A program made the translations under genes and the position numbers. 64,000 nt of DNA from CAXXOK01 sp963674895 (GTDB lineage Bacteria > Bacillota > Clostridia > Christensenellales > Aristaeellaceae): positions 124,001 to 188,000 of the forward strand of contig CAXXCY010000003.1 of assembly GCA_963674895.2 (NCBI GenBank). The letters run 5' to 3'. Shown one piece after another: positions 42,416 through 52,538 of this stretch (the first letter of the stretch is position 1; each line of letters begins with the position of its first letter). The notes under the pieces are model-generated. The model was not told the origin of the DNA, made no database searches, and saw nothing but the letters and a program-made list of their open reading frames with translations.

Positions 42416-44309
42416 ATGAAGTATGAGGAACTCTTGAAACAACGGATGAGCAGTGAAAGCTACCAGAAGCTGGCAGCACTGAACAACGAGAAAGTGATGG
42501 AGTTTATAGGCTTTTTCACCGAGCACTGCGATCCCGCCTCCATTTATGTCTGCACGGACAGCGAGACCGACAAGCAGTATGTGCGCGACCAGGCGCTCAA
42601 ACTGGGCGAGGAGCTGACGCTCAAGCTTTCCAAGCAGACGATTCACTGGGATGGATACGGTGATCAGGGCCGCGATACCAAGAACACCAAGTTCATGGTA
42701 AAAAAGGAAAATCTTGAGAGCATGCTCGGCTACGGCGCCGTGGAGTATGAAGAGGGCTACGCCGAGATCATGAATATTTCCAAGGGCATTATGAAGGGCA
42801 AGTCCGCCGCCGTGCTGTTCTTCTCCGAAGGTCCCACGGAAAGCCCCTTCACCATTCCCTGCATCCAGTTTACCGACAGCTGGTACGTCGCCCATTCCGA
42901 ATATATTCTCTACCGCTCTGCGTATAACCACTTCCTCAAGATGAAGGACGGCGAAAAGAACGATTTCTTCCGCTTCATCCATTCGGCCGGCGAACTGGAC
43001 CAGAACAACAACACCAAAAACCTCGACAAGCGCCGCGTTTTCATGGACATCGAAAACAACATGGTGTATTCCATGAATGCGCAGTACGCGGGTAATTCCG
43101 TGGGCCTCAAGAAGCACTCCATGCGTCTGGCTATCGCTAAGTCCGGCAAGGAAGGCTGGCTGTGCGAGCACATGTTTGTTATGGCCGCCATCAACGAAGA
43201 AAAGAAGCGCAAAACCTATTTCTGCGGCGCGTATCCCTCCGCCTGCGGCAAGACATCCACAGCCATGATCCCCGGCGAGAAGATCGTCGGCGACGATATC
43301 GCCTATTTCCGCAACATCGGCGGCGAGTTCCGCGCGGTCAACGTGGAAGGCGGCATCTTCGGCATCATCCAGGACGTCAACGCCAAGGACGACCCGGTAA
43401 TCTTCGAAAACCTGATGAAGGACCAGGAGATCATCTTCTCCAACGTTCTCATGGGTCCGGACAAAATGCCCTACTGGCTCGGCATGGGCGTGGAAGCGCC
43501 AGAAAACGGACGCAACCATTTCGGCGAGTGGCATAAAGGCGTGAAGGACGCCAAGGGCAACGAGGTTAAAATTGCGCACGGAAACGCGCGTTTCACCATG
43601 CGGCTTGATTACCTGGACAACATCGACAAGGAAGGCTTCGAGGCCAAAAACGGCGTCATGGTCGAGGGCGTGCTTTACGGCGGCCGTGACAGCGACACCA
43701 CCGTGCCCGTGGAAGAGAGCCCCAACTGGAAGGACGGTATCCTGCTCAAGGCCTGCACGCTCGAGTCCGAAACCACCAGCGCGACGCTGGGCGCCGAGGG
43801 CGTGCGCACCCCCAGCCCTATGGCGAACATGGACTTCGTGTCCTATCCGCTGGGCAGCTATACGATGAATAACATCAAATTCGGCGAGAGCGTGAAGCAT
43901 ACCCCGAAAATCTTCTCCAACAACTACTTCATAGCGCGGGGCGGACGGCAAGTTCGTGACCAGCAAGCTCGCCAAGAAGGTTTGGCTGCACTGGGCGGAG
44001 GGCCGCATTCACAACGAATTCGAAGCTTACGAAACGCCCACCGGCATGATCCCGAAGTACGCGGATCTGGCCAAGCTTTTCAAGAAGTACCTCAATGAAG
44101 ACTTCACCGAGGAGACCTACACATACCTGTTCACCTTCCGCTGCTCCAAGTGGATCGCGAAGCTCGAGCGCACCAAGGCGTTCTATGCCAAGATGGACGC
44201 CGATACGCCCCAGGAAATCTACGATTACTGGGATGCCGCCATCGCGAAGATCAACGCCGCGAAGGAGAAGTACGGCGACGAGATCAAGCCGGGCGAATAC
44301 AAGGGATAA
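42416..44309 (+). CDS. pckG: GTP-type phosphoenolpyruvate carboxykinase, interrupted by a frameshift
   Basis: Two overlapping frames together encode a full GTP-PEPCK of about 630 residues. ATG at 42416 follows GAGGAGG; TTG at 42410 is possible. The P-loop is AYPSACGKTSTAM and the metal motif GDDIAYF, which define the GTP class. The first frame is correct to SNNYFIAR, then continues out of frame to 44098; the true C-terminus (ADGKFVTSKLAKKVW to GEYKG) is in another frame. Deleting one G from the GGGG at 43938-43941 joins them. The enzyme interconverts oxaloacetate and PEP; in fermenters it often runs towards oxaloacetate. No other defect is visible, so a base-calling error is likely, but a real frameshift cannot be excluded. 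Confidence 0.85.
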
Positions 44310-44350
44310 CGGCCGGGCGGTCCCGCCGGCGCCCTGAACAAACAGACAAA

Positions 44351-44389
44351 AACCCGGACGCGCCCAAGGGAAGCGCGTCCGGGTTTTTT
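44351..44389 (+). terminator. pckG terminator
   Basis: A perfect 13-bp stem (44351-44363 against 44373-44385), 9-nt loop and a six-T run. Confidence 0.9.
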
Positions 44390-44516
44390 AGCGAAATCGC
44401 CGCTTGCCGCCGCCGGGGTTTCCGGCGCCTCGTATGATCGCCTGCCGCGCCCCGATCACCGATGAAGGCGACCGTGTAAAAGATTGCCGCGGCGTGGGTT
44501 TTCTTTGTTTCAGGTG

Positions 44517-44545
44517 TTGGTATTATGGTTTATATATGGTATAAT
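44517..44545 (+). promoter_or_regulatory. ftsH promoter
   Basis: TTGGTA at 44517-44522, a 17-bp spacer and TATAAT at 44540-44545. Confidence 0.65.
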
Positions 44546-44619
44546 CAAATCTAATGGTCTGCCACATGAGCGGTAAACCACAGGCTTGCTTACCCCGGAT
44601 TACTAAGGAGGACAAACGT

Positions 44620-46656
44620 TTGAAGAAATCACAACGCGGTATGATGGGATATGTCGTACTAATCGCTGCGTTCATTTTAATCGCCATGGTATTGAATGGC
44701 GGTTTCGGCCAGACGGTCGATCTGAGAATAGAGTATCCCGCGCTGCTGGACGCGATAGAGAAGGATCAGGTGCAGGCGGTGGCGATTCGCGGCAACGCGT
44801 TGGTCGGTATCTATAAAAACAGCACGACCGCACTGACCGATTTCCCCGACCGCAAATACGATTTTGAAACCACGATCGGCGACGACTTCATCGAGACCGT
44901 GCGCCAGATCACCGCTACGAAGACCGGGAAGCCGCTGGACGAAATCAGCGTGGGCGATTTCTCCTTCACGGTGCAGTACCGGGCCCCGGTGGTCGTGCCC
45001 TGGTATGCGGATTTCCTGCCGCTGCTGTTCATCGTCGCGCTGTCGATGGGGCTTTGGTATTTCCTGATCATGCGGCAGGGCGGCGGCAACTCCAAGGTGA
45101 TGAACTTCGGCAAAAGCCGCGCGCGCATGAGCGACCCGACGAAGGTCAAGATTACCTTCAAGGACGTCGCGGGAGCCAAGGAAGAGAAGGAAGAGCTTGA
45201 GGAGATGGTCGATTTCCTCAAGAACCCCAAATCCTATATCGAGATGGGCGCGCGCATTCCCAAGGGCGTGCTGCTCGTCGGCCCTCCCGGCACAGGCAAA
45301 ACGCTGCTCGCTAAGGCGGTTGCCGGCGAGGCGAACGCGCCGTTTTTCTCCATCAGCGGTTCGGACTTCGTGGAGATGTTTGTCGGCGTTGGCGCCAGCC
45401 GCGTGCGCGACCTGTTTGAGCAGGCCAAGAAAGCGGCGCCCGCGATCATCTTTATCGACGAGATCGACGCCGTGGGTCGCCACCGCGGCGCAGGCCTGGG
45501 CGGCGGACATGACGAACGCGAACAGACATTGAACCAGCTCCTTGTCGAGATGGACGGCTTTTCCACCAACGAGGGCGTGATCGTGATGGCAGCCACAAAC
45601 CGCCGCGATATCCTCGATCCCGCGCTGCTCAGGCCCGGCCGCTTTGACCGCCAGGTGACGGTGAATTTCCCGGACCTCCAGGGCCGCGTGGATATTTTGA
45701 AGGTGCACAGCAGGGGCAAGCCCCTGGGCAAGGACGTCGATTTGGAGAACGTCGCCAAACGCATGCCGTTCTCCACGGGCGCGGATCTGGAAAACGTGAT
45801 GAACGAAGCCGCGATTCTCGCCGTGCGCGCGCGCAGGAAGAGAATCTCCCAGAAAAACCTGGTCGAGGCGATCAGCCGCGTGCAGATGGGCCCGGAAAAG
45901 AAGAGCCACAAGGTGACCCCTCGCGATAAAATGACCGTGGCGTACCATGAATCCGGGCACGCCGTGATCGCCAACATCCTTCCCGAGTGCGACGACGTGC
46001 ATCTGGTGACCATCGTACCCCGCGGGCAGGCGGGCGGCTATACCCTGAGCCTGCCGGAAGAAGAAAACGACAACATTTCCAAAACCAAGCTGCTGGGTAT
46101 GATCACAATGGCGCTCGGCGGCCACGCGGCGGAGGAAGTGGCGCTGGACGATATTTATACGGGTTCTTCCAGCGACTTGAAGCGCGCCACGGAGCTCGCC
46201 CGCCGCATGGTAACGATGTTCGGCATGAGCGACCTGGGCACGGTCTACCTGTCCAGCGACAACGAGGTGTTTGTCGGCATGGAATTCGGGCAGAGCCGCG
46301 AGTTCAGCGAACAGACGGCCGCCGCGATCGACGCCGAGGTTAAGCACATCGTAGACGAAAGCTACAAGCGCGCCGTGAAACTGCTGGCCGACAACAAGGA
46401 TAAGCTCATGCGCGTGGCCGAAGCGCTGCTTAAGCATGAAACGCTCAACCATAAGGAATTCGCGGCCGTGATGAACGGCGACGATCTGCCCGACGCGCTG
46501 GAACCGGAGTTCAAGGACGAACCCGAAGAAGAGGAACCTATCCGCGAACTGCCCAAAAAAGAGAATGCCAAAGATGTGATGGGGGAGGCAGCGCCATCTT
46601 TCGCGCAGCCGCACAAAAGCGCGGCGGACGACAACGAACCGTTTATCGAACCGTGA
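44620..46656 (+). CDS. ftsH: ATP-dependent membrane zinc protease FtsH
   Basis: A 678-residue membrane protease. TTG at 44620 has AAGGAGG 8 nt upstream and gives the typical MKKSQRGMMGYVV start with a first helix. A short extracytoplasmic domain leads to a second helix (LPLLFIVALSMGLWYF). The AAA domain has GPPGTGKT, IIFIDEIDAVG and the second region of homology ATNRRDILDPALLRPGRFDR; the peptidase has the HESGH zinc motif. It degrades misassembled membrane proteins and some regulators. Followed by a GTGA overlap with the PHP gene. Confidence 0.97.
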   Translation: MKKSQRGMMGYVVLIAAFILIAMVLNGGFGQTVDLRIEYPALLDAIEKDQVQAVAIRGNALVGIYKNSTTALTDFPDRKYDFETTIGDDFIETVRQITATKTGKPLDEISVGDFSFTVQYRAPVVVPWYADFLPLLFIVALSMGLWYFLIMRQGGGNSKVMNFGKSRARMSDPTKVKITFKDVAGAKEEKEELEEMVDFLKNPKSYIEMGARIPKGVLLVGPPGTGKTLLAKAVAGEANAPFFSISGSDFVEMFVGVGASRVRDLFEQAKKAAPAIIFIDEIDAVGRHRGAGLGGGHDEREQTLNQLLVEMDGFSTNEGVIVMAATNRRDILDPALLRPGRFDRQVTVNFPDLQGRVDILKVHSRGKPLGKDVDLENVAKRMPFSTGADLENVMNEAAILAVRARRKRISQKNLVEAISRVQMGPEKKSHKVTPRDKMTVAYHESGHAVIANILPECDDVHLVTIVPRGQAGGYTLSLPEEENDNISKTKLLGMITMALGGHAAEEVALDDIYTGSSSDLKRATELARRMVTMFGMSDLGTVYLSSDNEVFVGMEFGQSREFSEQTAAAIDAEVKHIVDESYKRAVKLLADNKDKLMRVAEALLKHETLNHKEFAAVMNGDDLPDALEPEFKDEPEEEEPIRELPKKENAKDVMGEAAPSFAQPHKSAADDNEPFIEP

Positions 46657-47549
46657 GACCGCTTGTTGATCTCCACATTCACAGCAATTACAGCGACGGC
46701 ACCTGCACGGTAGAGGAAGTTTGCGCACGGGCTGTGCAAAGCGGCATGCAGGTTATCGCTCTCAGCGATCACGACACCACCAACGGTCTCAAGCCAATGC
46801 GGCGGGCCATGGAAGATGTAAACCGCGAGCGGCTTCGCATCACCCTGATTCCCGCCATCGAGATGAGCAGCGGTGATAACGGACTGACGCATATGCTGGG
46901 CTATGGAATTGCTGACGGCACGGAACCGCTCCGAAGCGAGCTTATGGTGCTCAGGCGGAAACGCGCTGAGAGAATCCATGAAACCGGCGAGCTGCTCAAG
47001 CGCATGACGGGATTGGATCTCCCGGCGGATTTTCTTAAACAGGCCGACGATCCGGACTACACAGTCGGCAGGATGCACGTGGCGCGGCTGCTGATCAAAC
47101 AGGGGATCGTGCAGTCAGTGGACGAAGCGTTTCAAAAGTATCTGGGTGTGGGAAAGCCCGCGTACCTTCCGCTTCAGCACCTGTCCACGGAAGACGCAAT
47201 CGGCGTATTGATTGCATCGCGGGCCGTGCCGGTGCTTGCGCATCCGATGCGGATGAAAATCGGCAGGGAAGAACTGGACCGTTTGCTTGCGCGGCTCAAA
47301 GACGCGGGGCTGATGGGGCTGGAAGTGTATCATCCGTCGGCTTCGAACACAGATGTGAAGCACCTGTACCGACTGGCCCAAAAGCATGAGCTGCTGGTCA
47401 CGGGAGGAAGCGATTTTCACGGCGACCGGAGCATGAAGACCCCCATCGGCGAGTATCCTGCGGGCTGGCGGACCTGGAAACAGGATTTGGAGGCGCTGCA
47501 GAATATCATCGCCGTGTCCCGCATTTCCTCTGTTAAAGGAGATCGTTGA
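46653..47549 (+). CDS. PHP-domain phosphoesterase (RNase AM/YciV type)
   Basis: A 298-residue metal-dependent phosphoesterase. GTG at 46653 overlaps the ftsH stop. The PHP motifs are DLHIHSNYSDGT, ALSDHDTTNG, PAIEMSS, LAHPMRM and GGSDFHGD. Closest well-studied relatives are 3-prime,5-prime-nucleotide bisphosphate phosphatases and RNase AM. Its stop overlaps the start of the VanW gene (TGATG). Confidence 0.88.
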   Translation: MRPLVDLHIHSNYSDGTCTVEEVCARAVQSGMQVIALSDHDTTNGLKPMRRAMEDVNRERLRITLIPAIEMSSGDNGLTHMLGYGIADGTEPLRSELMVLRRKRAERIHETGELLKRMTGLDLPADFLKQADDPDYTVGRMHVARLLIKQGIVQSVDEAFQKYLGVGKPAYLPLQHLSTEDAIGVLIASRAVPVLAHPMRMKIGREELDRLLARLKDAGLMGLEVYHPSASNTDVKHLYRLAQKHELLVTGGSDFHGDRSMKTPIGEYPAGWRTWKQDLEALQNIIAVSRISSVKGDR

Positions 47550-49129
47550 TGTACTACCGCAACGACCAACCACCGCAAAACCAGCCGGACCCGAGATATC
47601 GGAGGGAGCCGTATACGCCGCAGGGCGGGCGGCCGTACGGCGGTGCTCCCAACGGCGGGTACAAGCCCAAACAAAGAAAAAGGCGCGGCTTTGCCTGGCA
47701 GATGTTCAAGTTTTTTTTGGTTCTGCTACTGGTGGCCGGTGTGGGAGCCGGTATTTACGTCGGGAAAGCCTATCTGGATGTCGTGCCGTATACCTCGGTG
47801 TTTATGGACGGCGTAACCGTCGACGGAATCAATTTGGGCGGGATGACCTGGGAAGAGGGGAACGCCGCCGTACGAAAACAGATCACCGATAAGCTGGGTT
47901 CCTGGTACGTGCGGCTGAAAAATGAAAACGGGACCTATCCCGATATCACCGCCAAAACCCTCGGCATCAGCCGTGATCCGGCCGAAGCGCTGGAAACCGC
48001 GTGGGCTGTCGGGCACGAAACCAGCGCTACGGACCGTAAAACAATCTTTGAACTGCAGCAGGAGATCGTCACCGCGCGGGATACCGAGTATGGTTTCTCC
48101 AGCGTCGAGTACAACGCGGATCTATCGGTGATCGACACCATCCTTGCCAGCTTGGAAAAAGGAGCCTATATACAGCCGCAGGACGCAAAGCTCCTGCGCT
48201 TCAATCCGGACAGCACCACCGAGCCCTTTGAATTTCAGGAGGAGGTTATCGGCCGGAGGCTGAATACCGACGCGATCAAAGCGGAAATCATGGAGATGGT
48301 CAATAGCTTTGAATCGGGCGAGGTGCTGCTGCAAACGGAGACCCTGTATCCGGAAATCACAGTGGCGGACCTGGGAAAATACTATACGCTGCGCGGCATG
48401 GCCGTTACGCCGATCGACTCAAGCTCGACGGAAGCGCGCAACGAAAACATCCGCATCGCGTTTTCCAAGATCAACGGCTATATTCTCAATAATGGCTCGA
48501 AATTTACCTTCAACGGCGTCGTCGGACGGCGTACGCTTGAAAACGGCTTTTATCGAGCCTTTGAGTACAACTACGGCGAAATTGTGCTGGGCATCGGCGG
48601 CGGCGTTTGCCAGGCCAGCACGACGGTGTACCTCGCGGCGATGAAAGCCGGCATGGAGCTGGTCAGCCACACCGCGCATTCCATGAAGGTCAGCTATACC
48701 GACCTGGGGATGGACGCAACCGTTTCCGATACCATCGGGGCGGAAAGGGATATGGCGTTTCGCAACAATTCCGGCGGGCAGATTTTTATCGCGGCGCGGG
48801 TGACAACCGATCCCGCCAACAAAAAACGCCTGCGGTGCGAAGTGCGCGTCTACGGCGTGGATTTGGGCAAAATCAGCTATGATTTCGAGACGGTCGTCGT
48901 GGAGGTTCTCCAGCCGCCTTTGGACCCCATCTATATCGACGATACGGACGCGAAGCACGTCACCTACGTGGACGAGGTGTACCCGTACAGCGACGCCACG
49001 GTGGGCTACGTGGTGGATACCTATCTGGTCACGCTGGATAACGGCGTGAAGGTCGGCAGTGAGAAAATCACGCGAAGTACCTATCCCGCCCGCGCGCAGA
49101 AGTTCTGGCGGGGCATTTATACAAGATAA
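47549..49129 (+). CDS. VanW-family membrane-anchored wall protein
   Basis: A 526-residue protein. A Pro/Gln/Gly-rich cytoplasmic tail of about 50 residues precedes one membrane helix (WQMFKFFLVLLLVAGVGAGI). Outside are a peptidoglycan-binding type 4 domain (TLGISRDPAEALETAW) and the VanW domain with GIGGGVCQASTTVYLAA and a SHTAHSMKVSY motif, then a short beta-rich tail. The family is often linked to glycopeptide resistance clusters, but its role is unknown and no van genes are near. It is the last gene of the ftsH operon. Confidence 0.88.
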   Translation: MYYRNDQPPQNQPDPRYRREPYTPQGGRPYGGAPNGGYKPKQRKRRGFAWQMFKFFLVLLLVAGVGAGIYVGKAYLDVVPYTSVFMDGVTVDGINLGGMTWEEGNAAVRKQITDKLGSWYVRLKNENGTYPDITAKTLGISRDPAEALETAWAVGHETSATDRKTIFELQQEIVTARDTEYGFSSVEYNADLSVIDTILASLEKGAYIQPQDAKLLRFNPDSTTEPFEFQEEVIGRRLNTDAIKAEIMEMVNSFESGEVLLQTETLYPEITVADLGKYYTLRGMAVTPIDSSSTEARNENIRIAFSKINGYILNNGSKFTFNGVVGRRTLENGFYRAFEYNYGEIVLGIGGGVCQASTTVYLAAMKAGMELVSHTAHSMKVSYTDLGMDATVSDTIGAERDMAFRNNSGGQIFIAARVTTDPANKKRLRCEVRVYGVDLGKISYDFETVVVEVLQPPLDPIYIDDTDAKHVTYVDEVYPYSDATVGYVVDTYLVTLDNGVKVGSEKITRSTYPARAQKFWRGIYTR

Positions 49130-49146
49130 ACGGGCGGCTGGAGCCT

Positions 49147-49869
49147 TCAGCGTGGGCCGGCCTTTTCCCAGAGGCTGTATTGTGCGTCGTTTTTCAGCGC
49201 CGAGAGCATCGTTTCCTCAATATGCGGATATCGTTTGGCAAGCTCCGAAAGAAGCTCCTTCATCTCCTGCCGCTTGGTGTTTCCGTTGGCCGGGCAAGCG
49301 TTGTGCAGCACGGGGAGAGAGAGCTTCTTTTGCATATGGATGACTTCTTTTTCCGGCATATAGACCATCGGGCGGATGACGGTGATATCCGTTCGGCTCA
49401 TATAGGTTTTCGGATGAAAGGTGTGGATGCGCCCCTCGTAGATCAGGCTCATCAGGAAGGTTTCCAGCGCGTCCTCGCGGTGGTGTGCCAGCGCCAGCTT
49501 GTTGCAGCCCAGCTCCCTGCTCATGTCGCACAGCATCGCCCGGCGCATCTTGGCGCACAGCGGGCAGGGGCTGCGGTCGTTTCGCAGCTCGAACATGATC
49601 TGGTATAAATCGGTATACCGCACGGTCAGCGGGATGCTCTCGGCCCGGCAGAACGCTTCCACGCCGGAGGTATCGGGCGGCTCCTTACCCATGGTGAGCA
49701 TGATCGCATGCAGCGTAAAATCCTTGCGTATTCTGCGGTAGAGCGAAAGACCGTAGGTTAACAGCAGGCTGTCCTTGCCTCCGGAAAGCCCCACGGCGAT
49801 GCGGTCGCCCGGGTCGATCAACTGAAAATCCTGGTCCGCGCGGCGTATGCGCCCCAACGTCGTTTTCAA
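49147..49869 (-). CDS. TtcA-like tRNA 2-thiolation ATPase
   Basis: A 240-residue PP-loop ATPase. P-loop GLSGGKDSLLL; the CPLC motif with CAKMRR, and a later cysteine (HNACPANGNTKR), are the TtcA cluster ligands. The family makes 2-thiocytidine in tRNA. Start TTG at 49869 (MKTTLGRI) has only a weak site (AGGAAGAAGG), so it is uncertain. Convergent with the VanW operon. Confidence 0.85.
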   Translation of the reverse strand: MKTTLGRIRRADQDFQLIDPGDRIAVGLSGGKDSLLLTYGLSLYRRIRKDFTLHAIMLTMGKEPPDTSGVEAFCRAESIPLTVRYTDLYQIMFELRNDRSPCPLCAKMRRAMLCDMSRELGCNKLALAHHREDALETFLMSLIYEGRIHTFHPKTYMSRTDITVIRPMVYMPEKEVIHMQKKLSLPVLHNACPANGNTKRQEMKELLSELAKRYPHIEETMLSALKNDAQYSLWEKAGPR

Positions 49870-49944
49870 CCGTGCAACCTTCTTCCTGCGCTAGCGCGGG
49901 CCTATTGTAACACATCGCGCCCCCTGTGGAAAGCGCCCCGCGTG

Positions 49945-49974
49945 GTGACAATCGCCCGGCGTCTATGCTATAAT
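49945..49974 (+). promoter_or_regulatory. Promoter of the acyl-pathway operon
   Basis: GTGACA at 49945-49950, an 18-bp spacer and TATAAT at 49969-49974, just before the first gene. Confidence 0.6.
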
Positions 49975-49995
49975 ACCAGAAAAAGGGGGATGCGG

Positions 49996-51489
49996 ATGCT
50001 GGGCGGAAAAAGCGGACCGTCGCGCGGGATGAAGGGGTTTGCATGGCTGTGCGCGCTGATGCTTTTCATAAGCGTCGTGCCGCTGTATGCAATCTCCGTG
50101 TACAGTCATCCGCATTACGACGATTACGGCTTTTCCGAAAACATCCGCCATGCCTGGCAGGATTCGGGGAGCCTGGCTACGCTTTTCAAAACCGTTTCGG
50201 AGAGCGCGCGCAGTGTGCGCGAAACCTGGCAGGGCACGTACCTGGGGACGGTTTTAAGCAATATACAGCCGGGCGTGTTTTCCGAAAACCTGTATTTCCT
50301 GACCACGTTCATCCTGCTGACTGCGTTCCTGTTTTGTTTCGGCTTCTTTTTTTATACGGTGCTCAAGGCGCTGTTCGGGGCGGGCGGCCATGAAATCGTG
50401 ATCGTTACGAGCCTCGCGCTGTTTTTGATGGTGCAGCTTCTGCCGCAGGTCAACGAGGGATTTTTCTGGTTCAACGGGGGGATCGGTAATACCTTCGTGT
50501 ATTCGCTGATCGCGTTAAGCATTGCGCTGATGATCAGGCTCTGGCGCGTGAAGGGCGCGAAAGCATGGTGGCTGTCCGCGGCGCTGCTGCTGCTGATGGT
50601 CGCGCTGGGCGGGGGAAGCTACGGCGGCGGGCTGTTCCTGATTTGTATTTCGGTCCTGCTGTGCGGTTATGCCTTTTTCCGAAAGCACCGCTTCCGGTTC
50701 GTAGTTCTTGGGCTGCTGGCCGTCCTGATCGCGTGCTTTGCCTACAGCATGTCCGCGCCCGGCAACGACGCGCGCGCCGCGATCATGGGCACGCGGATCT
50801 CCGCGTCCATGGCGGTATTCAAATCGCTGTATTACGGCGTTACACTGCTGGGCAGCTATAGCACGCTGCCGGTGGTCGCCGTGATGCTGTTCCTCGCGCC
50901 GCTCTTCTGGCGGCTGGCCGAAAAAAGCGAATTCCGCTTCAGGCACCCGCTGCTCGTTTTGCTGCTGGGGATTGGGTTATTCTGCGTGCAGCTTGTTCCG
51001 CCGATGTTTTCGGGTGTGTTTATCGGCGGTGGGCGGATTCAAAATACCTACTATTTCAGCTTCATCGCGATGGCTCTGCTGTACGAGCTGTATCTGCTGG
51101 GGGCGATCGCCAGGAAGCGCGGCACACCGTTTGCCTTGACGCCGGAGATGAAGCGGGGAATCGCCATACTGTCGGCGGTTTTATTCGCGTTCGGGCTTCT
51201 CGGCTTTTCCAGGCCGGCGGACGGGAGCTTTGGGCCCAAAAACCTGACGGGGGTCGAGGCGGCCGTATCCATCATAAGCGGGGAGGCGCGGCGGTATGAC
51301 GAGGCGATGGACGCGCGCGAGGCGATGCTCAACGATCCCGCGTTGACGGACGTCGTGCTGGCTCCGCTTGCAAGCACGCCGAAAACCTTTATGGCGGACA
51401 CATTGTCGTCGGATATGACGGTCAGCATCTTAAGAACCCTGGAATTGTATTACCGGAAGCAATCGGTTACGCTGCAAACGCAGGAGTAA
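49996..51489 (+). CDS. GT-C-like polytopic membrane protein (DUF6056-like)
   Basis: A 497-residue membrane protein with about ten helices. GGGGG lies six bases before ATG at 49996 (ATG at 49990 is also possible). An acidic loop after the first helix has HYDDYGFSE, resembling the D-D/Y motif of GT-C lipid-linked glycosyltransferases; NGGIGNTF and GGRIQNTYY motifs and a soluble C-terminal tail of about 80 residues follow. I assign it to the DUF6056-like group with moderate confidence. First gene of the operon that makes an acyl chain; it may attach it, or a sugar carrying it, to an envelope polymer. Confidence 0.55.
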   Translation: MLGGKSGPSRGMKGFAWLCALMLFISVVPLYAISVYSHPHYDDYGFSENIRHAWQDSGSLATLFKTVSESARSVRETWQGTYLGTVLSNIQPGVFSENLYFLTTFILLTAFLFCFGFFFYTVLKALFGAGGHEIVIVTSLALFLMVQLLPQVNEGFFWFNGGIGNTFVYSLIALSIALMIRLWRVKGAKAWWLSAALLLLMVALGGGSYGGGLFLICISVLLCGYAFFRKHRFRFVVLGLLAVLIACFAYSMSAPGNDARAAIMGTRISASMAVFKSLYYGVTLLGSYSTLPVVAVMLFLAPLFWRLAEKSEFRFRHPLLVLLLGIGLFCVQLVPPMFSGVFIGGGRIQNTYYFSFIAMALLYELYLLGAIARKRGTPFALTPEMKRGIAILSAVLFAFGLLGFSRPADGSFGPKNLTGVEAAVSIISGEARRYDEAMDAREAMLNDPALTDVVLAPLASTPKTFMADTLSSDMTVSILRTLELYYRKQSVTLQTQE

Positions 51490-51536
51490 GGACCGCTACG
51501 CAGGCAGATTTAAACGAAGGAAACGGGAGGGCGTCC

Positions 51537-52280
51537 ATGCGGCTGAACGGAAAGAACGCGCTGATCACGGGCGCGTCGCGCGGGATCGGGAAAGCGACGG
51601 TGGAGCGTTTCGCGCGCGAGGGCGCGAACGTCTGGGTGCTGGACATCGCGAAAGACGAAGGGTTTGAGGCCTTCTGCGCCGGGACGGCGGAGGAATGCGG
51701 CGTATTCATCAGGCCCGTCTATGCCGACCTGACCGACGAAGCGGCAGTTGCCGCCGCCGTGAAACAGGCGATGGCGGACAAGCTGCCGCTGGACATCCTG
51801 GTCAACAACGCGGGGATCATGGGCGAGGACAAGATGTTCCATATGATCCGCACGGAGGAGATGCGTCGGATTTTCGAGGTGAACTTTTTCGGCACGATGG
51901 CGCTGACCCAGCTCGCGACGCGCTGGATGGCGCGCAAACGGCAGGGCGCCGTGGTGAACGTCGCCTCGGTGGCCGGGCTGGACGGCGACAGCCGCTTGGA
52001 TTATTCCGCCAGCAAGGCCGCGCTCATCGCCGCGACGAAGAAGATGGCGCGGGAACTGACGCCGTCGGGCATCCGCGTCAACGCCGTCGCGCCGTGGTTT
52101 GTGGATACCGGACTGACGAGCGGCCTGTCCGACAAGGCCGTCGCGGAAGCTATGGCGCACAACCTGATGCACCGCAAGGGGAAACCGGAGGAAATCGCGG
52201 CTGTGATCGCGTTTCTGGCAAGCGACGACGCGTCGTTTATCACCGCGCAGGTGTGGCGCGCGGACGGCGGAGTTCTGTAA
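51537..52280 (+). CDS. Short-chain dehydrogenase/reductase (FabG-like)
   Basis: A 247-residue NAD(P)-dependent enzyme. The nucleotide motif is TGASRGIGKA, the NNAG motif is present, and the catalytic YSASK is preceded by VNVASVAG. FabG-like length, including the C-terminal ADGGVL. With the acyl carrier protein next to it, a 3-oxoacyl-ACP reductase role is plausible. GGGAGGGCG precedes the start. Confidence 0.88.
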   Translation: MRLNGKNALITGASRGIGKATVERFAREGANVWVLDIAKDEGFEAFCAGTAEECGVFIRPVYADLTDEAAVAAAVKQAMADKLPLDILVNNAGIMGEDKMFHMIRTEEMRRIFEVNFFGTMALTQLATRWMARKRQGAVVNVASVAGLDGDSRLDYSASKAALIAATKKMARELTPSGIRVNAVAPWFVDTGLTSGLSDKAVAEAMAHNLMHRKGKPEEIAAVIAFLASDDASFITAQVWRADGGVL

Positions 52281-52301
52281 ATAACGGATAGGAGAAGGAC
52301 C

Positions 52302-52538
52302 ATGACGAATCAGGAAAAGTACGTAGCCGCGTTTACGGACGCGCTGGCTGTTGAGGCGGGGGAAACCGCAGCGCTGACCTACGGGCAGTCGACCGCGTGG
52401 GACAGCGTGGGGCATATGCGGCTGATTGCCAATCTGGAGGACGCGTTCGATATCATGCTGGATATGGACGATATTATCGATTTTAGCTCCTTTGAGAAGG
52501 GCAAGGAAATTCTGCGGAAATACGATGTGGAAATTTGA
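52302..52538 (+). CDS. Acyl carrier protein
   Basis: A 78-residue carrier with the phosphopantetheine serine in AWDSVGHMRL (the usual D-S-L/V/I) and an acidic helix 2-3 region. It overlaps the acyl-activating gene by 14 nt, so the two are translationally coupled. It is distinct from a housekeeping ACP by position and sequence. Confidence 0.9.
   Translation: MTNQEKYVAAFTDALAVEAGETAALTYGQSTAWDSVGHMRLIANLEDAFDIMLDMDDIIDFSSFEKGKEILRKYDVEI

Larger units (their letters stand above)
44310..44619. other. 310-bp intergenic region between pckG and ftsH
   Basis: It holds the pckG terminator (44351-44389) and the ftsH promoter (44517-44545). Nothing else was recognised. Confidence 0.6.

Noticed and set aside
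42392..44008. A 538-codon frame antisense to pckG
   Set aside because: Shadow frame; it stays open through the site where the sense frame breaks, but carries no protein signature.
44677..46728. A 683-codon frame antisense to ftsH
   Set aside because: Shadow of ftsH; no start signal or domain.
47549..49129. Vancomycin-resistance cluster
   Set aside because: VanW alone does not confer resistance, and no vanA/H/X/R/S-like ligase or dehydrogenase is nearby.
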